From: an uncultured Flavobacteriales bacterium
Lineage (GTDB): Bacteria; Bacteroidota; Bacteroidia; Flavobacteriales_G; Salibacteraceae
Length of the DNA: 33,115 bases
Direction of reading: 5' to 3'
Assembly (NCBI GenBank): GCA_937121175.1
Contig: CAKZKD010000032.1
Coordinates: forward strand, 1 to 33,115
Below the pieces are notes generated by a model, which worked only from the letters and a program-made list of their open reading frames with translations, was not told where the DNA came from and searched no databases. The translations under genes and the position numbers were made by a program. Of the stretch, positions 1 through 9,200 are shown piece after piece (position 1 is the stretch's first letter; each line of letters starts with the position of its first letter).

Positions 1-929
1 CCGTAACGGTAATGGAAGATAAAGCTGGCCTTACCGGTCGTCTTTCTTTGAACTTACCCGAAGGCTGGAAATGTAGTCCTGAAACTCATATTGTTACGCT
101 AAACAAAAAGGAAGCGGCGCAAGTATTCACGTTTGATATTGAGCCGAATGAAAATGCGAAAAGTGGTGAGTTTTCTGTCCAATGTAAAGTTGGCGATAAA
201 ATATTTGACCGCTCTTTGGTCATTATTGATTACCCACACATTCACAAACAAACGCTGTTTCCAAAAACAAGAGGAAAATTGGTAACGGGTGATTTAGAAA
301 TTGCGAGCAAAAATATAGGCTATGTTATGGGTGCTGGTGATAATGTACCCGAGGCAATTGGCCAATTAGGCGCAACCGTTACTTTATTGAATCCGAATAC
401 GTTAGCAGCAACAGACCTTTCGGTATTTGATGCCGTTGTAATTGGAATTCGGGCATATAATACTCAAGAAGCCTTGGGTAGTTATCAATCGGTTTTAATG
501 GATTATGTTGAAAAAGGTGGGCTAATGATTGTGCAATACAACACCAATCGAGGATTGAAAATCGAAAACATGGGACCATACCCCTACAAGCTTTCCAGAA
601 ATAGAGTTACCGACGAAAATGCGACAGCTACTTTATTGAATAAAAATCACCCAATTTTTACAGTACCCAATGCCATGTCAGATGCTGATTTTGATAATTG
701 GGTGCAGGAAAGAGGGTTGTATTTCGCCAACGAATGGGACGATAATTACGAAGCACTAATTAGTTGGAGTGACCCCAACGAAGAGCCGAGTTCAGGTGCA
801 TTATTGGCAACTAAATCGGGAAAAGGCTACTTCGTATTTACCGGTATTTCTTTTTTCAGACAATTACCAGCGGGAGTTCCTGGAGCATATAAACTGTTCG
901 CTAATATTCTTTCTTATGGAAGAAAATAA
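1..929 (+). CDS. PIG-L family deacetylase, C-terminal part (5' end outside window)
   Basis: The reading frame is open from the first bases, with in-frame codons before the first ATG at 12, so that ATG is internal and the gene starts upstream. About 308 residues are visible. The first ~75 form a beta-rich NEW3-like segment. The rest (from about residue 90) resembles the C-terminal domain of large Bacteroidota PIG-L/LmbE deacetylases: GAGDNVPEAIGQLGATV, FDAVVIGIRAYNT, GGLMIVQYNTNRG, WVQERGLYF and SFFRQLPAGVPGAY. The zinc-binding deacetylase domain itself would lie upstream and cannot be checked. Family knowledge: PIG-L enzymes remove N-acetyl groups from amino sugars; the substrate here is unknown. 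The 3' end overlaps the next small gene by 14 bp, and a symporter follows, suggesting one transcription unit for deacetylation and transport. The family call rests on recognising C-terminal motifs only. Confidence 0.8.
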   Translation, partial: VTVMEDKAGLTGRLSLNLPEGWKCSPETHIVTLNKKEAAQVFTFDIEPNENAKSGEFSVQCKVGDKIFDRSLVIIDYPHIHKQTLFPKTRGKLVTGDLEIASKNIGYVMGAGDNVPEAIGQLGATVTLLNPNTLAATDLSVFDAVVIGIRAYNTQEALGSYQSVLMDYVEKGGLMIVQYNTNRGLKIENMGPYPYKLSRNRVTDENATATLLNKNHPIFTVPNAMSDADFDNWVQERGLYFANEWDDNYEALISWSDPNEEPSSGALLATKSGKGYFVFTGISFFRQLPAGVPGAYKLFANILSYGRK

Positions 930-1032
930 CACTCCCACCGCCTTCAACTGGAAACGATTGTACGGGTTTGTAATCGTGTTTTTTGTAGTTCAAATTGCTT
1001 TTTATGCTTGGCTAACTAATCACTTCGCATGA
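916..1032 (+). CDS. 38-aa single-pass membrane peptide coupled to symporter
   Basis: A 38-codon gene starts with ATG at 916 inside the 3' end of the deacetylase gene (14-bp overlap, different frame). Its TGA overlaps the symporter's ATG in an ATGA arrangement. The product has a polar N-terminus (MEENNTPTAFNWKRLYG), one strongly hydrophobic helix at about residues 17-33 and a short tail ending NHFA. The positive charges K13/R14 before the helix suggest the N-terminus stays in the cytoplasm. Overlap on both sides means translation is probably coupled through all three genes. Known analogy: several sodium:solute symporters are preceded by small membrane subunits (for example YjcH before ActP, and DUF4212 proteins), although those are longer. 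A symporter accessory subunit is an inference. The alternative is a short leader that merely carries ribosomes into the symporter gene. Confidence 0.7.
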   Translation: MEENNTPTAFNWKRLYGFVIVFFVVQIAFYAWLTNHFA

Positions 1033-2702
1033 GTGGAATTGATTGGGCGGTATTGCTTGGAACCTTAGGCTTAATTGTAGGTTATGGAACCTACATGACG
1101 AGAAAAAGCGAAAGTTTAGAGGGTTATCTTAAAGGTGGTTCGGATATGAAATGGCTAACCATTGGTCTGTCAGTAATGGCAACTCAAGCTTCGGCAATTA
1201 CTTTTATTTCTACCCCTGGAGTCGCTTATGAGAGCGGAATGGAATTCGTCCAGAATTACTTCGGGCTACCCTTCGCCATTATCATTGTTTGCGTTGTTTT
1301 TATACCCATTTACTACCGACTAAAAGTTTATACAGCATACGAATATCTAGAGCAACGTTTTGATATCCGAATTCGATTAATTACCGCTTCTCTATTCATG
1401 CTTTCCAGAGGACTAGCTGCAGGAATTACGATTTACGCACCAGCAATTATCATAAGTGTAATGTTGGGTTGGTCGCTCCAATTCACGATTTTACTCGTTG
1501 GAATTTTGGTGATTATTTACACTGTTTCTGGTGGCACAAAGGCTGTTAGCCTGACACAAAAATGGCAAATGACGGTCATTCTTATCGGAATGGGAATAGC
1601 ATTTAGTATCGTGCTCAATCGTTTACCTAAAGAAGTTAGTTTCCTTGGCGCACTGGATTTGGCAGGTGCAGCAGGAAGAATGAATATCGTCGATTTCTCT
1701 TTTGATATAGACAAACGTTACACGTTTTGGAGTGGTATTACCGGCGGACTTTTTCTCGCGCTTTCATATTTTGGAACCGACCAAAGTCAGGTACAGCGGT
1801 ACCTTTCCGGAAAGTCGATTCAAGAAAGTCGTTTGGGTCTAATTTTTAATGCCCTGCTCAAGATTCCCATGCAGTTTCTGATTTTGCTTACTGGAGTTTT
1901 GGTGTTTGTTTTTTATCAATTCGAATCGCATCCTGTTTTGTTTAATAAAGGTGCAATTGAAGAGGTTCGCAGTTCCGAATATCAACAAGAATTTTCTGAA
2001 ATTGAACAGCAACACGAGGCATTCCATGCCGAGAAAAAAGCAGCTTATTTAGATTATGTTTCAGCGCCAAGTTCAGCAACTCAATCCGAGATTTTAGCTT
2101 TGGACGAAAAAGCTAAATCGATTCGGAACAATGCCAAAGAAGTCGTTTTAAAAGCAAACCCAAACCAAAGCAGTCGTGATAGTGATTATGTTTTTCTGAC
2201 CTTTATATTAAACTACCTACCGCAGGGATTAGTCGGGTTATTAATCGCTGTAATTATATCTGCTGCTATGAGTTCCACCGCAGGAGAAATAAACGCTTTA
2301 GCTTCCACAACCATGGTAGACTTTTACAGACGATTCAACAAAAAAGAGGTCCCCGAAACGCAGTCTGTAAATACCAGTAAGCTTTTCACATTGGGTTGGG
2401 GAATTTTAGCCATAATATTTGCACTTTCCGCACAAATAGTAGAAAACCTAATTGAGGCAGTAAATATCTTAGGTTCAGTTTTTTACGGTACAATTTTAGG
2501 CGTTTTCTTAACGGCATTTTTCTTAAAGAAGGTAAAAGCAAACGCTATGCTTATCGGCGTAATTGTAGGCCAGCTTTCTGTATTTGCATTGTTCCACTTT
2601 TTTAGTGAGCAAATCGGTTACTTGTGGTTCAATGTAATTGGCTGTGGAGTGGTAATGTTAGTGGCATGGGTTAGTAATCAAATTCTCCCGTCTCAAGACT
2701 AA
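1029..2702 (+). CDS. Sodium:solute symporter (SSS family)
   Basis: The 557-residue polytopic inner-membrane protein fits the SSS/SLC5 family. Hydrophobic helices occur along its length. The family signature reads FGTDQSQVQRYLSGKS at residues 248-263. The helix with AAMSSTAGEINALASTTMVD (412-431) matches the conserved sodium-site region. It would import a solute with Na+; the substrate cannot be told from sequence. A hydrophilic insertion of about 85 residues (about 299-385), rich in Glu, Lys and Gln and probably helical, lies between two membrane helices and is an extra over a minimal SSS transporter. The ATG at 1029 overlaps the stop of the 38-aa gene. The gene is last in the deacetylase unit, so the solute may be a deacetylation product such as an amino sugar or acetate (inference). 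Its TAA overlaps the stop of the opposing gene by 4 bp. Confidence 0.93.
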   Translation: MSGIDWAVLLGTLGLIVGYGTYMTRKSESLEGYLKGGSDMKWLTIGLSVMATQASAITFISTPGVAYESGMEFVQNYFGLPFAIIIVCVVFIPIYYRLKVYTAYEYLEQRFDIRIRLITASLFMLSRGLAAGITIYAPAIIISVMLGWSLQFTILLVGILVIIYTVSGGTKAVSLTQKWQMTVILIGMGIAFSIVLNRLPKEVSFLGALDLAGAAGRMNIVDFSFDIDKRYTFWSGITGGLFLALSYFGTDQSQVQRYLSGKSIQESRLGLIFNALLKIPMQFLILLTGVLVFVFYQFESHPVLFNKGAIEEVRSSEYQQEFSEIEQQHEAFHAEKKAAYLDYVSAPSSATQSEILALDEKAKSIRNNAKEVVLKANPNQSSRDSDYVFLTFILNYLPQGLVGLLIAVIISAAMSSTAGEINALASTTMVDFYRRFNKKEVPETQSVNTSKLFTLGWGILAIIFALSAQIVENLIEAVNILGSVFYGTILGVFLTAFFLKKVKANAMLIGVIVGQLSVFALFHFFSEQIGYLWFNVIGCGVVMLVAWVSNQILPSQD

Positions 2703-3607
2703 TTGAGAATAAGCACTAAACTCAGAATAGAAACTCCGAACCACAGTATCACGCCAAAAAGAAGTGGTTTTGGCCCAACGGATTTAATACTTTTCAGGGA
2801 TAGTCCTGTTCCTACTAAAAATAACGAAGCCACTAAAAGTCGTTTTGAGATAAACACAACATTTTCAGCAACAAAACTTGGAATCTCCACAAATGAATTG
2901 ACCACAACCACCGTCAAGAAAATAAAAATAAACCAAGGGATTTTGATTTTATTTCCTTTCGACTTGAACAAGAAAATAGTAATGAATGAAAGTGGAATTA
3001 TCCAAAGAACCCGCGCTAATTTGACCGAAGTTGCAATCTCCAAAGCTTCATGCCCGTAACTCATTGCTGCACCCACCACAGAAGAAGTATCGTGAATGGC
3101 AATTGCCGCCCAAAGTCCAAATTCGCTTTGAGTCATATTGAAGTACGTTCCAATCGTCGGAAAAATAAAAAGAGCAACGGCATTGAGCAAGAAAACTACT
3201 CCTAAAGAAATGCTCATTTCCTTCTCGGAAGCCTTAATCAAAGGCGAAATGGAAGCAATTGCACTACCTCCACAAATTGCAGTTCCTGATGAAATTAGGT
3301 GGCCTACATTTTTTGATACGCCTAATATTCGGGCAAGGAAAAAACCTAAAACAAGAACAAAAAGGAACGAAACTATGAGGATACTAAGACTGGAGTAGCT
3401 AGCTTCGAGAACTTGGCTCAAACTCATTCCGAAACCCAAACCAATTACCGAAGTTTTAAGAGCCCAATTGAGCCAGGTTTTGTTTTTTTCTTGAAATGGG
3501 TGTTGGAATAGACTCGTGAAAATGATTCCAGCCAATAAAGCCTCAGATGCCGAAATTGGGAAAACCAAAACGGAAATTACAACTAGCGCAAATAATACTT
3601 TGACCAT
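2699..3607 (-). CDS. YeiH family (UPF0324) putative sulfate exporter
   Basis: This 302-residue integral membrane protein has about nine or ten hydrophobic segments. It carries the hallmark YeiH/UPF0324 motif SGTAICGGSAIAS at residues 107-119 and the second conserved stretch AIHDTSSVVGAAMSYG. Members are annotated as putative sulfate exporters, but biochemical evidence for the family is thin, so the substrate is open. The length is slightly short for the family (commonly about 330-350), mainly because the N-terminus is short; the first transmembrane helix begins at residue 3. The ATG at 3607 is the first in the frame. It is transcribed away from the desaturase gene across a 197-bp gap holding two inverted repeats. 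Its stop codon overlaps that of the convergent symporter gene. Confidence 0.87.
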   Translation of the reverse strand: MVKVLFALVVISVLVFPISASEALLAGIIFTSLFQHPFQEKNKTWLNWALKTSVIGLGFGMSLSQVLEASYSSLSILIVSFLFVLVLGFFLARILGVSKNVGHLISSGTAICGGSAIASISPLIKASEKEMSISLGVVFLLNAVALFIFPTIGTYFNMTQSEFGLWAAIAIHDTSSVVGAAMSYGHEALEIATSVKLARVLWIIPLSFITIFLFKSKGNKIKIPWFIFIFLTVVVVNSFVEIPSFVAENVVFISKRLLVASLFLVGTGLSLKSIKSVGPKPLLFGVILWFGVSILSLVLILN

Positions 3608-3659
3608 TACAGCAATACTACAACTCCAAAATCAAAGTGTTGACTTCTCTTAAGAATAA

Positions 3660-3712
3660 ACAGTAAACTGTGAAGAGCTAAGCAAAGTCACATAATACTC
3701 CATGTTATTATG
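3660..3712. promoter_or_regulatory. Two inverted repeats in divergent intergenic region
   Basis: ACAGT-AA-ACTGT at 3660-3671 is a perfect 5-bp inverted repeat. CATAATA (3691-3697) and TATTATG (3706-3712) form a perfect 7-bp inverted repeat around 8 nt. Both lie between the divergent YeiH and desaturase genes and upstream of the desaturase promoter. They have the geometry of operators for a dimeric regulator, but neither matches a site I can name, and short AT-rich palindromes arise by chance. Confidence 0.3.
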
Positions 3713-3745
3713 GTTAAGTTTGCACCTAGCAATTTCAGGAATTGC

Positions 3746-3776
3746 TTTGATGTAAAATTGTCATTTTTTATTTTTG
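3746..3776 (+). promoter_or_regulatory. Bacteroidota-type promoter of desaturase gene
   Basis: TTTG at 3746-3749 is followed after 19 nt by TATTTTTG at 3769-3776. This is an exact match to the Bacteroidota sigma-A consensus TTTG-N19-TAnnTTTG. Transcription would begin near 3783, leaving a leader of about 22 nt before the ATG at 3805. Confidence 0.65.
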
Positions 3777-3793
3777 ACTCTTACATTTTGAAC

Positions 3794-3798
3794 AGGAG
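3794..3798 (+). promoter_or_regulatory. Shine-Dalgarno-like AGGAG before desaturase
   Basis: AGGAG lies 6 nt before the ATG at 3805. It stands out because the other starts examined here have AT-rich leaders with no such motif, as is usual in Bacteroidota. It supports the chosen start and may mean stronger translation. Confidence 0.5.
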
Positions 3799-3804
3799 AT
3801 TTTT

Positions 3805-4899
3805 ATGAGCGTGGACGCGGTAAAATTTAACGTAAAAGATAGACCAGAATTTTTCAAAGTACTTAGAAAAAGGGTTAATCAACACTTTAAAGAGAACAAC
3901 ATTTCCAAGTATGGTAATGCTAAGATGCAAATAAAGTCCGTCTTCATGATTTGCCTTTATTTCTTGCCATTAGTTGCAATGCTCTCAGGAACAGTCACTT
4001 CGTTTTGGGGCGTTTTTTCAATGTGGATTTTAATGGGATTCGGCATTTCTGGTATTGGCTTGGCAATCATGCATGACGCAAATCACGGAGCCTACTCCAA
4101 AAACAAAACACTGAATTCTGCCATGGGGTTCATATTGAATTTTATAGGAGGCTACCCGGCAAATTGGAGAATTCAGCACAATGTATTGCATCACACGTTT
4201 ACCAATATCGATGGACACGATGAGGACATTGAAAAACAAGGAATAGTTCGATTCTCGCCAAACCAACCAAAGAAAGGCATCTTTAAATTTCAAGTGTTCT
4301 ACGCACCTATATTGTACGGAATATTAACTATTTATTGGTTTCTTGGAAAAGATTTTGAACAGTTGGTCCGATACAATAGAATGGGTTTACTTCAAGGTCA
4401 AAACCTCACATTTGGAAAGGCTCTTGCGGAGATTATTTTTCACAAGTTGTGGTATGCTGCTCTTGTTATTGTGCTTCCTCTTCTTTTAATCGACCTGCCT
4501 TGGTGGCAAATCTTGATTGGGTTTGGGGCAATGCATTTTTTAAGCGGCTTGATTCTAGCACTTATTTTCCAAACTGCTCATGTTATCGAAGAAACAAACT
4601 TTTACGAACCGGATGAAAATAATAGCGTCGAAAACAATTGGGCCATTCACCAATTGCATACAACCGCGAACTACGCGAATGGGAGTACATTCTTTTCTTG
4701 GTTTATTGGAGGCCTTAATTACCAAATTGAACACCATCTGTTCCCAACTATTTGTCACGTTCACTTTAAGGAAGTTTCTAAAATTGTAGAAAAGACCGCG
4801 AAGGAATATGATTTACCCTACTATCAGCATCGGACTTTTTATGATGCACTGAAGAGTCACTTCAGCCTATTGTATAAATTGGGTACTGGTAAAATTTAG
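3805..4899 (+). CDS. Membrane fatty acid (acyl-CoA/acyl-lipid) desaturase
   Basis: This 364-residue membrane di-iron enzyme has the three histidine boxes of the desaturase superfamily: HDANH (90-94), HNVLHH (125-130) and QIEHH (307-311). A Gln in place of the first His of the third box, followed by LFP, is typical of the linoleoyl-CoA/delta-6 (DesA3-like) branch. Hydrophobic segments lie near residues 45-90, 105-118, 165-182, 215-230 and 235-256. No cytochrome b5 domain is fused, so the electron donor is separate. The expected role is inserting a double bond into membrane acyl chains, for example in response to cold; regiospecificity cannot be read from sequence. It is monocistronic, with its own promoter, an SD-like AGGAG and a strong terminator. 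Confidence 0.92.
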   Translation: MSVDAVKFNVKDRPEFFKVLRKRVNQHFKENNISKYGNAKMQIKSVFMICLYFLPLVAMLSGTVTSFWGVFSMWILMGFGISGIGLAIMHDANHGAYSKNKTLNSAMGFILNFIGGYPANWRIQHNVLHHTFTNIDGHDEDIEKQGIVRFSPNQPKKGIFKFQVFYAPILYGILTIYWFLGKDFEQLVRYNRMGLLQGQNLTFGKALAEIIFHKLWYAALVIVLPLLLIDLPWWQILIGFGAMHFLSGLILALIFQTAHVIEETNFYEPDENNSVENNWAIHQLHTTANYANGSTFFSWFIGGLNYQIEHHLFPTICHVHFKEVSKIVEKTAKEYDLPYYQHRTFYDALKSHFSLLYKLGTGKI

Positions 4900-4921
4900 T
4901 TTTGAAATTGAATTAGAATTT

Positions 4922-4953
4922 AAAAAAGAGCCTCAATTTAGGCTCTTTTTTTT
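4922..4953. terminator. Bidirectional intrinsic terminator
   Basis: A perfect 12-bp stem (4922-4933 with 4940-4951) has core AGAGCCT/AGGCTCT and a 6-nt loop. It is flanked by an A-run on the left and a T-run on the right, so it works on both strands. It ends the desaturase transcript (stop at 4899) and the convergent MFS transcript (stop at 4968). Confidence 0.9.
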
Positions 4954-4967
4954 GCTCTTTTCCTCAA

Positions 4968-6200
4968 CTAATCCAGTTCCTCGGTAATCATTTTGGAACC
5001 GTATAAATGGGCTATAAGAAGACCAATTAATGGCATTGCGCACATAACGTAGTACAATCTAAATTCTAAGAACCCGTAAAGAGCTGCTGACAAAACCGGA
5101 AACAAGGCCATTGCCAAGGAGTTTATGGATTCGCTTATACCCAATATTTCACCTTGCTTTTCTGGATTAGCATGAATAGAAATCAAACTATTAAAGGTTG
5201 GAAAGAGTAGTGATAATCCCAAATTCATAATGTAATAGCACCCGATAAAAAGCCAAAGTTTATCGGTTAAAGTAATGCTTAACAAGCCAACAAATGAACA
5301 CGCTAATCCAATCTTTAGAGTATTAAACTCACCGAATCGTTTTATTACTCGTTTGGATAAAAAGGCTTGGTTAAATGACAAAAATATGCCTACTACAAAC
5401 ATGAATAAGCCAAGTTCTTTCTCATCAAACTGAAACGTATCGATAAGAAACAGGGCTATCGTGCCAATGTAAAAAGCCATCATGGTTGAAAATATGAGCT
5501 TAAGTAGAAATAGCAATTTGATAGTAGAACCTGGATTTGTCCCGCTAATTTTTGCAAAGACATTAAAAGAACCTGCAAATGAAAAATTATCTCTTTTGTT
5601 ATAAGTTGCTGCTGGTTGATGCGATTCTTGAAGCCAAAATAATATTGCAATCAAAGTAATGACAGAAACAGCAATTGCCACCCACAATGTTCCTGCATAC
5701 CCTAAACTGGTCGATGCTGCTAATCCACCTAATCCCGGCCCTACAATCATCCCTAAACCAGCAATTCCACCCAAATAACCAAAAATGTATGACTTTTCTT
5801 TACGCGTGGTTATGTCAGCAACGTAAGCATTAGCAACCGAGGTATTCCCGCCTGTAATTCCATCAATAATTCTAGAAACAGCGATGATTATTATCGGAAT
5901 AGCAACTCCCCAAATAGGAATATTAGGCAGGTATAATGCCGCTAAAAATATGATCCAACTTAATAATGTCCCTGCTTGACTAATTAATAAAATTGGTTTT
6001 CTTCCCCTCTGGTCAGATAGTTTTCCGAGGATTGGAGCACCGATAAATTGAAAACTAGAATATAGTGTTATAAAAAAACCATAAACCCATTTTGGTGCTC
6101 CAAAATGCGCTACAACAAATGGCAAAATGGGCATAAGGATACTGAATCCAAGTACATTGACGAAAGTCAACAAGTAAGCAGGAACAAATTTTTTATTCAT
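4968..6200 (-). CDS. MFS transporter, TetA/multidrug-efflux type
   Basis: The 410-residue protein has about 12 hydrophobic segments in two halves. It carries the major facilitator motif A, GKLSDQRGRKP, at residues 59-69 between helices 2 and 3. The early LGFSILMPILPFVV and the ISRIIDGITGGNTSVANAY stretch are typical of the TetA/drug:H+ antiporter (DHA1) group. The expected role is proton-driven export of a drug-like compound; the substrate is unknown, and closeness to TetA does not show tetracycline resistance. It starts at the ATG at 6200, only 8 nt past the U-run of the hairpin that follows the giant gene, so it either depends on read-through or has a promoter overlapping that hairpin. It ends at a bidirectional terminator. 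Confidence 0.88.
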   Translation of the reverse strand: MNKKFVPAYLLTFVNVLGFSILMPILPFVVAHFGAPKWVYGFFITLYSSFQFIGAPILGKLSDQRGRKPILLISQAGTLLSWIIFLAALYLPNIPIWGVAIPIIIIAVSRIIDGITGGNTSVANAYVADITTRKEKSYIFGYLGGIAGLGMIVGPGLGGLAASTSLGYAGTLWVAIAVSVITLIAILFWLQESHQPAATYNKRDNFSFAGSFNVFAKISGTNPGSTIKLLFLLKLIFSTMMAFYIGTIALFLIDTFQFDEKELGLFMFVVGIFLSFNQAFLSKRVIKRFGEFNTLKIGLACSFVGLLSITLTDKLWLFIGCYYIMNLGLSLLFPTFNSLISIHANPEKQGEILGISESINSLAMALFPVLSAALYGFLEFRLYYVMCAMPLIGLLIAHLYGSKMITEELD

Positions 6201-6208
6201 ATAGAGAC

Positions 6209-6239
6209 AAAAAAAAGAGGCTCACCAAAGTGAACCTCT
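6209..6239 (-). terminator. Hairpin with U-run after giant gene
   Basis: Read on the minus strand, AGAGGTTCAC and GTGAGCCTCT pair over 10 positions around a 4-nt loop and are followed by eight T residues. The single imperfect pair is a G-U wobble on the minus strand but a C-A mismatch on the plus strand, so the hairpin is oriented to end the giant gene's transcript. It lies between that gene's stop (6263) and the MFS start (6200). Confidence 0.8.
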
Positions 6240-6262
6240 ATATTCTTTGAGCTGTAATTGGG

Positions 6263-9200
6263 CTAACGTTGTATTATCAACCGCTCCTTATAAACTCCTT
6301 TAGTACTCGAAAGCTCAAATTGATACATTCCACTAGGCAATTCTTGCAATAGATAATTGCGAGCAATTTGTGTGGTTGTAGGCTTAATGTTTTCTTGATA
6401 AACCACTTTACCTTCAAAAGAGAATATTCTCAATTCAAATTCCTGTAACTCTGAAAGATTTAACGTCATACCAAAAACACCATTCGATGGATTTGGGTAT
6501 ATGCTAAACTCTTGAACCCAACCATTAGAAGCATCAGCAACTCCAACAGAAGTATATGTATAAGGTTCTGAGAGTACTGTGCAACCAGACGAATTCGATG
6601 TTTCAACTTGGTATACTCCATTCTGAGACGGACGAATTAATGAGCCAATTTCACCGGCCTGTGGAACACCACCCAAATACCATTGATACGAACTTGCTGT
6701 TGTACTTACCAGGTCTTGACCAATTTTACTAATGGTAGAAGGAGCAGGTGCGGAAATGATAGAAACTATAACTTGATTCGAGGATACTGCACATCCATTA
6801 TGGTCTGTATGATTTACAGAAAATACACCTGCTGTGTTTACCAATTGAGTATCTGCTGGGCTCTGGTCATTCGACCATGATAAACCAGTTTTAATATCAG
6901 ACGATAAAACAATATCATCACCTGCACAGATTTCTACTGAACCTCCCGGGGAAACAAATGGTGCGTTTGGAGCTGGAAACAATCGAACAGCAAGTGGATT
7001 TGAAACTGCACGACAACCATTAGAATCAGCATGTGTAACCTGATAGCTTCCGCTACTCTTAACTACAATAGAAACAGCATTACCACCTGCATGTGACCAT
7101 GTATTACCGTTGGCATAAGATGAATGCAATTGAACACTATCTCCAGGACAGAATGCAGTATCACCAGTAAATGTAATGAGTGGTCTACTTGGATTAGCAT
7201 TCACTTTTATTGATTCACTAGTACTGTTACTTAAACATCCATTGTCAAATAATCCTAGCGAAACAATTCCAGGGCTTTTTACAACAATAGAACTTACGGT
7301 ATCACCAGTTGACCAGCGACTCCCAACCGAAGCAGAAGAAACTAACGTGACACTATCTCCAGCACAGAATTCTGTGTTTCCAATGGCACTAATTACCGGT
7401 GTTGACGGTAAATTACCAACACTCACACTTATAGAGTTGCTTATTGCCTCACATCCTATTGTGTTGATTAACTTGACCGAATAGGTTCCCGAAGTCTTTA
7501 CAGTAATACTTTGAACGGTATCGCCTTGACTCCAATTGTTTCCTGTTTGAGCACTAGAAGTCAGAACAACACTATCACCTTGACAGAATCCAGTTGGGCC
7601 ATTTGCAGAAACAATTGGCGCTGAAGGAACGGGATTTACTAGCACCGATTGCGTTGCTAGAGTTGACTCACAGCTATTTGCATCCACAATTTTAAGAGAA
7701 TAAACTCCTGTGCTTTTCACCGTTATCGAATTAGCGGTATCAGTAGTTGACCAAAAATTACCGTTTAAATTACTTGAAGAAAGAATAACGCTATCTCCTT
7801 GGCAAATAGTAGTTGCTCCACTCGCATTTATTGAAGGCAATGCAGGAACGGGATTAACAGTTACCAATAAATTTTGAGATGTTGCTTCACAACCAAATTG
7901 ATTGTATGTAGTAACCGAGTAGTTTCCATTTGCATTCACCTGAATTGCAGCCGTGCTATCATTTGTTGACCACTTATTATTCGAAGCCGAACTTGAGTTT
8001 AGCGTAATCGAATTTCCTGCGCAGAATGTTGTTGCACCACTTGCCAAAATCGTAGGTACAACTGGTGTAGGGTCAGAGGTAATTTGAAGCACAGACGAAG
8101 AAGCCGAACAGCTGTTAGTGTCTGTATATGTCAACGATACCGTTCCGCTTACTTTTCTGACAATCGAAGCCGTTGTATCTCCGGTTGACCATAAAATACC
8201 AGAATTGAGACTGGAAACAAGAGTTACACTATCACCCGAACAAAAAGTAGTGTCACCAATCACGGAAATACTTGGAACGACTGAAAGTTGATTCACTTTG
8301 ACAAAAAGATTTTGAGAAATAGCCTCACACCCATTCGCATTAACCACTCTAACATTGACATTACCAGTGGTGCTTACACTAATAGAATTATTAGTATCAC
8401 CTGTGGACCAAACATTATCTGCGGCTGAACTAGAGTTTAACGTAACACTATTTCCTGCACAGAACTCAACCGGACCAGAAGCCGATATAACTGGCACGGC
8501 TGGAACGCTATAAACTGTTATTGCTCTGGCATCTGAAGTACTCACACAGCCGTTCATATCAGTGTGCTGTACAGAATAAATACCTGCAGCTTTTACTGTT
8601 ACTGAGGTGGTTGTGTCTCCTGAACTCCAAACTATACCAGAAGAGTAATTTGTTACTAAAGTCACACTATCTCCTGCGCAGAATGTACTATCCCCTATCA
8701 GGTTAATAATTGGTTTCACTGGTCTTGGATTCACATTTACGATGGTTGGTAGTGAACTCGATTCACAGCCGTTTGCAGATTGCACAACTACCGAATAGCT
8801 ACCACTTGCTTTCACCGTTATTGCAGAACTCGTATCTCCACTAGACCAAGTGTTATTGAGTGGAGCAGAGCTGCTCAACAAGACGCTTCCTCCATCACAA
8901 AAAGTGGTAGCACTGTTAGCTGTAATTACAGGAACAGCTGGTGCATTAAAGACTGAAATACTAACAGGCTCAGAGGTTGACTCACATCCACTGCTGTTGG
9001 TTGTTTGTACATCATAAGTCCCTGCCGATTTTACAACTATAGAATTCGTTGTGTCTCCACTACTCCAAAGCAAACCTGAGTTTATACTTGAGCTCAACAC
9101 CACACTATCTCCAGAGCAGAATGAAGTGTCTCCGTTTACAGTAATGAGCGGTTTAGCTGGCTCTGGTCTTACATTAACAAAAATACTGTTAGAGGTAGCA

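Noticed and set aside
2703-3398. Plus-strand frames of 118 and 86 codons opposite the YeiH gene
   Set aside because: The minus-strand frame carries the family motifs and membrane helices; the plus-strand products are featureless and Lys-rich.
4968-6200. Tetracycline resistance determinant
   Set aside because: The protein is in the TetA-like MFS group, but sequence alone does not show tetracycline specificity and there is no resistance-gene context such as mobility genes or a TetR gene.
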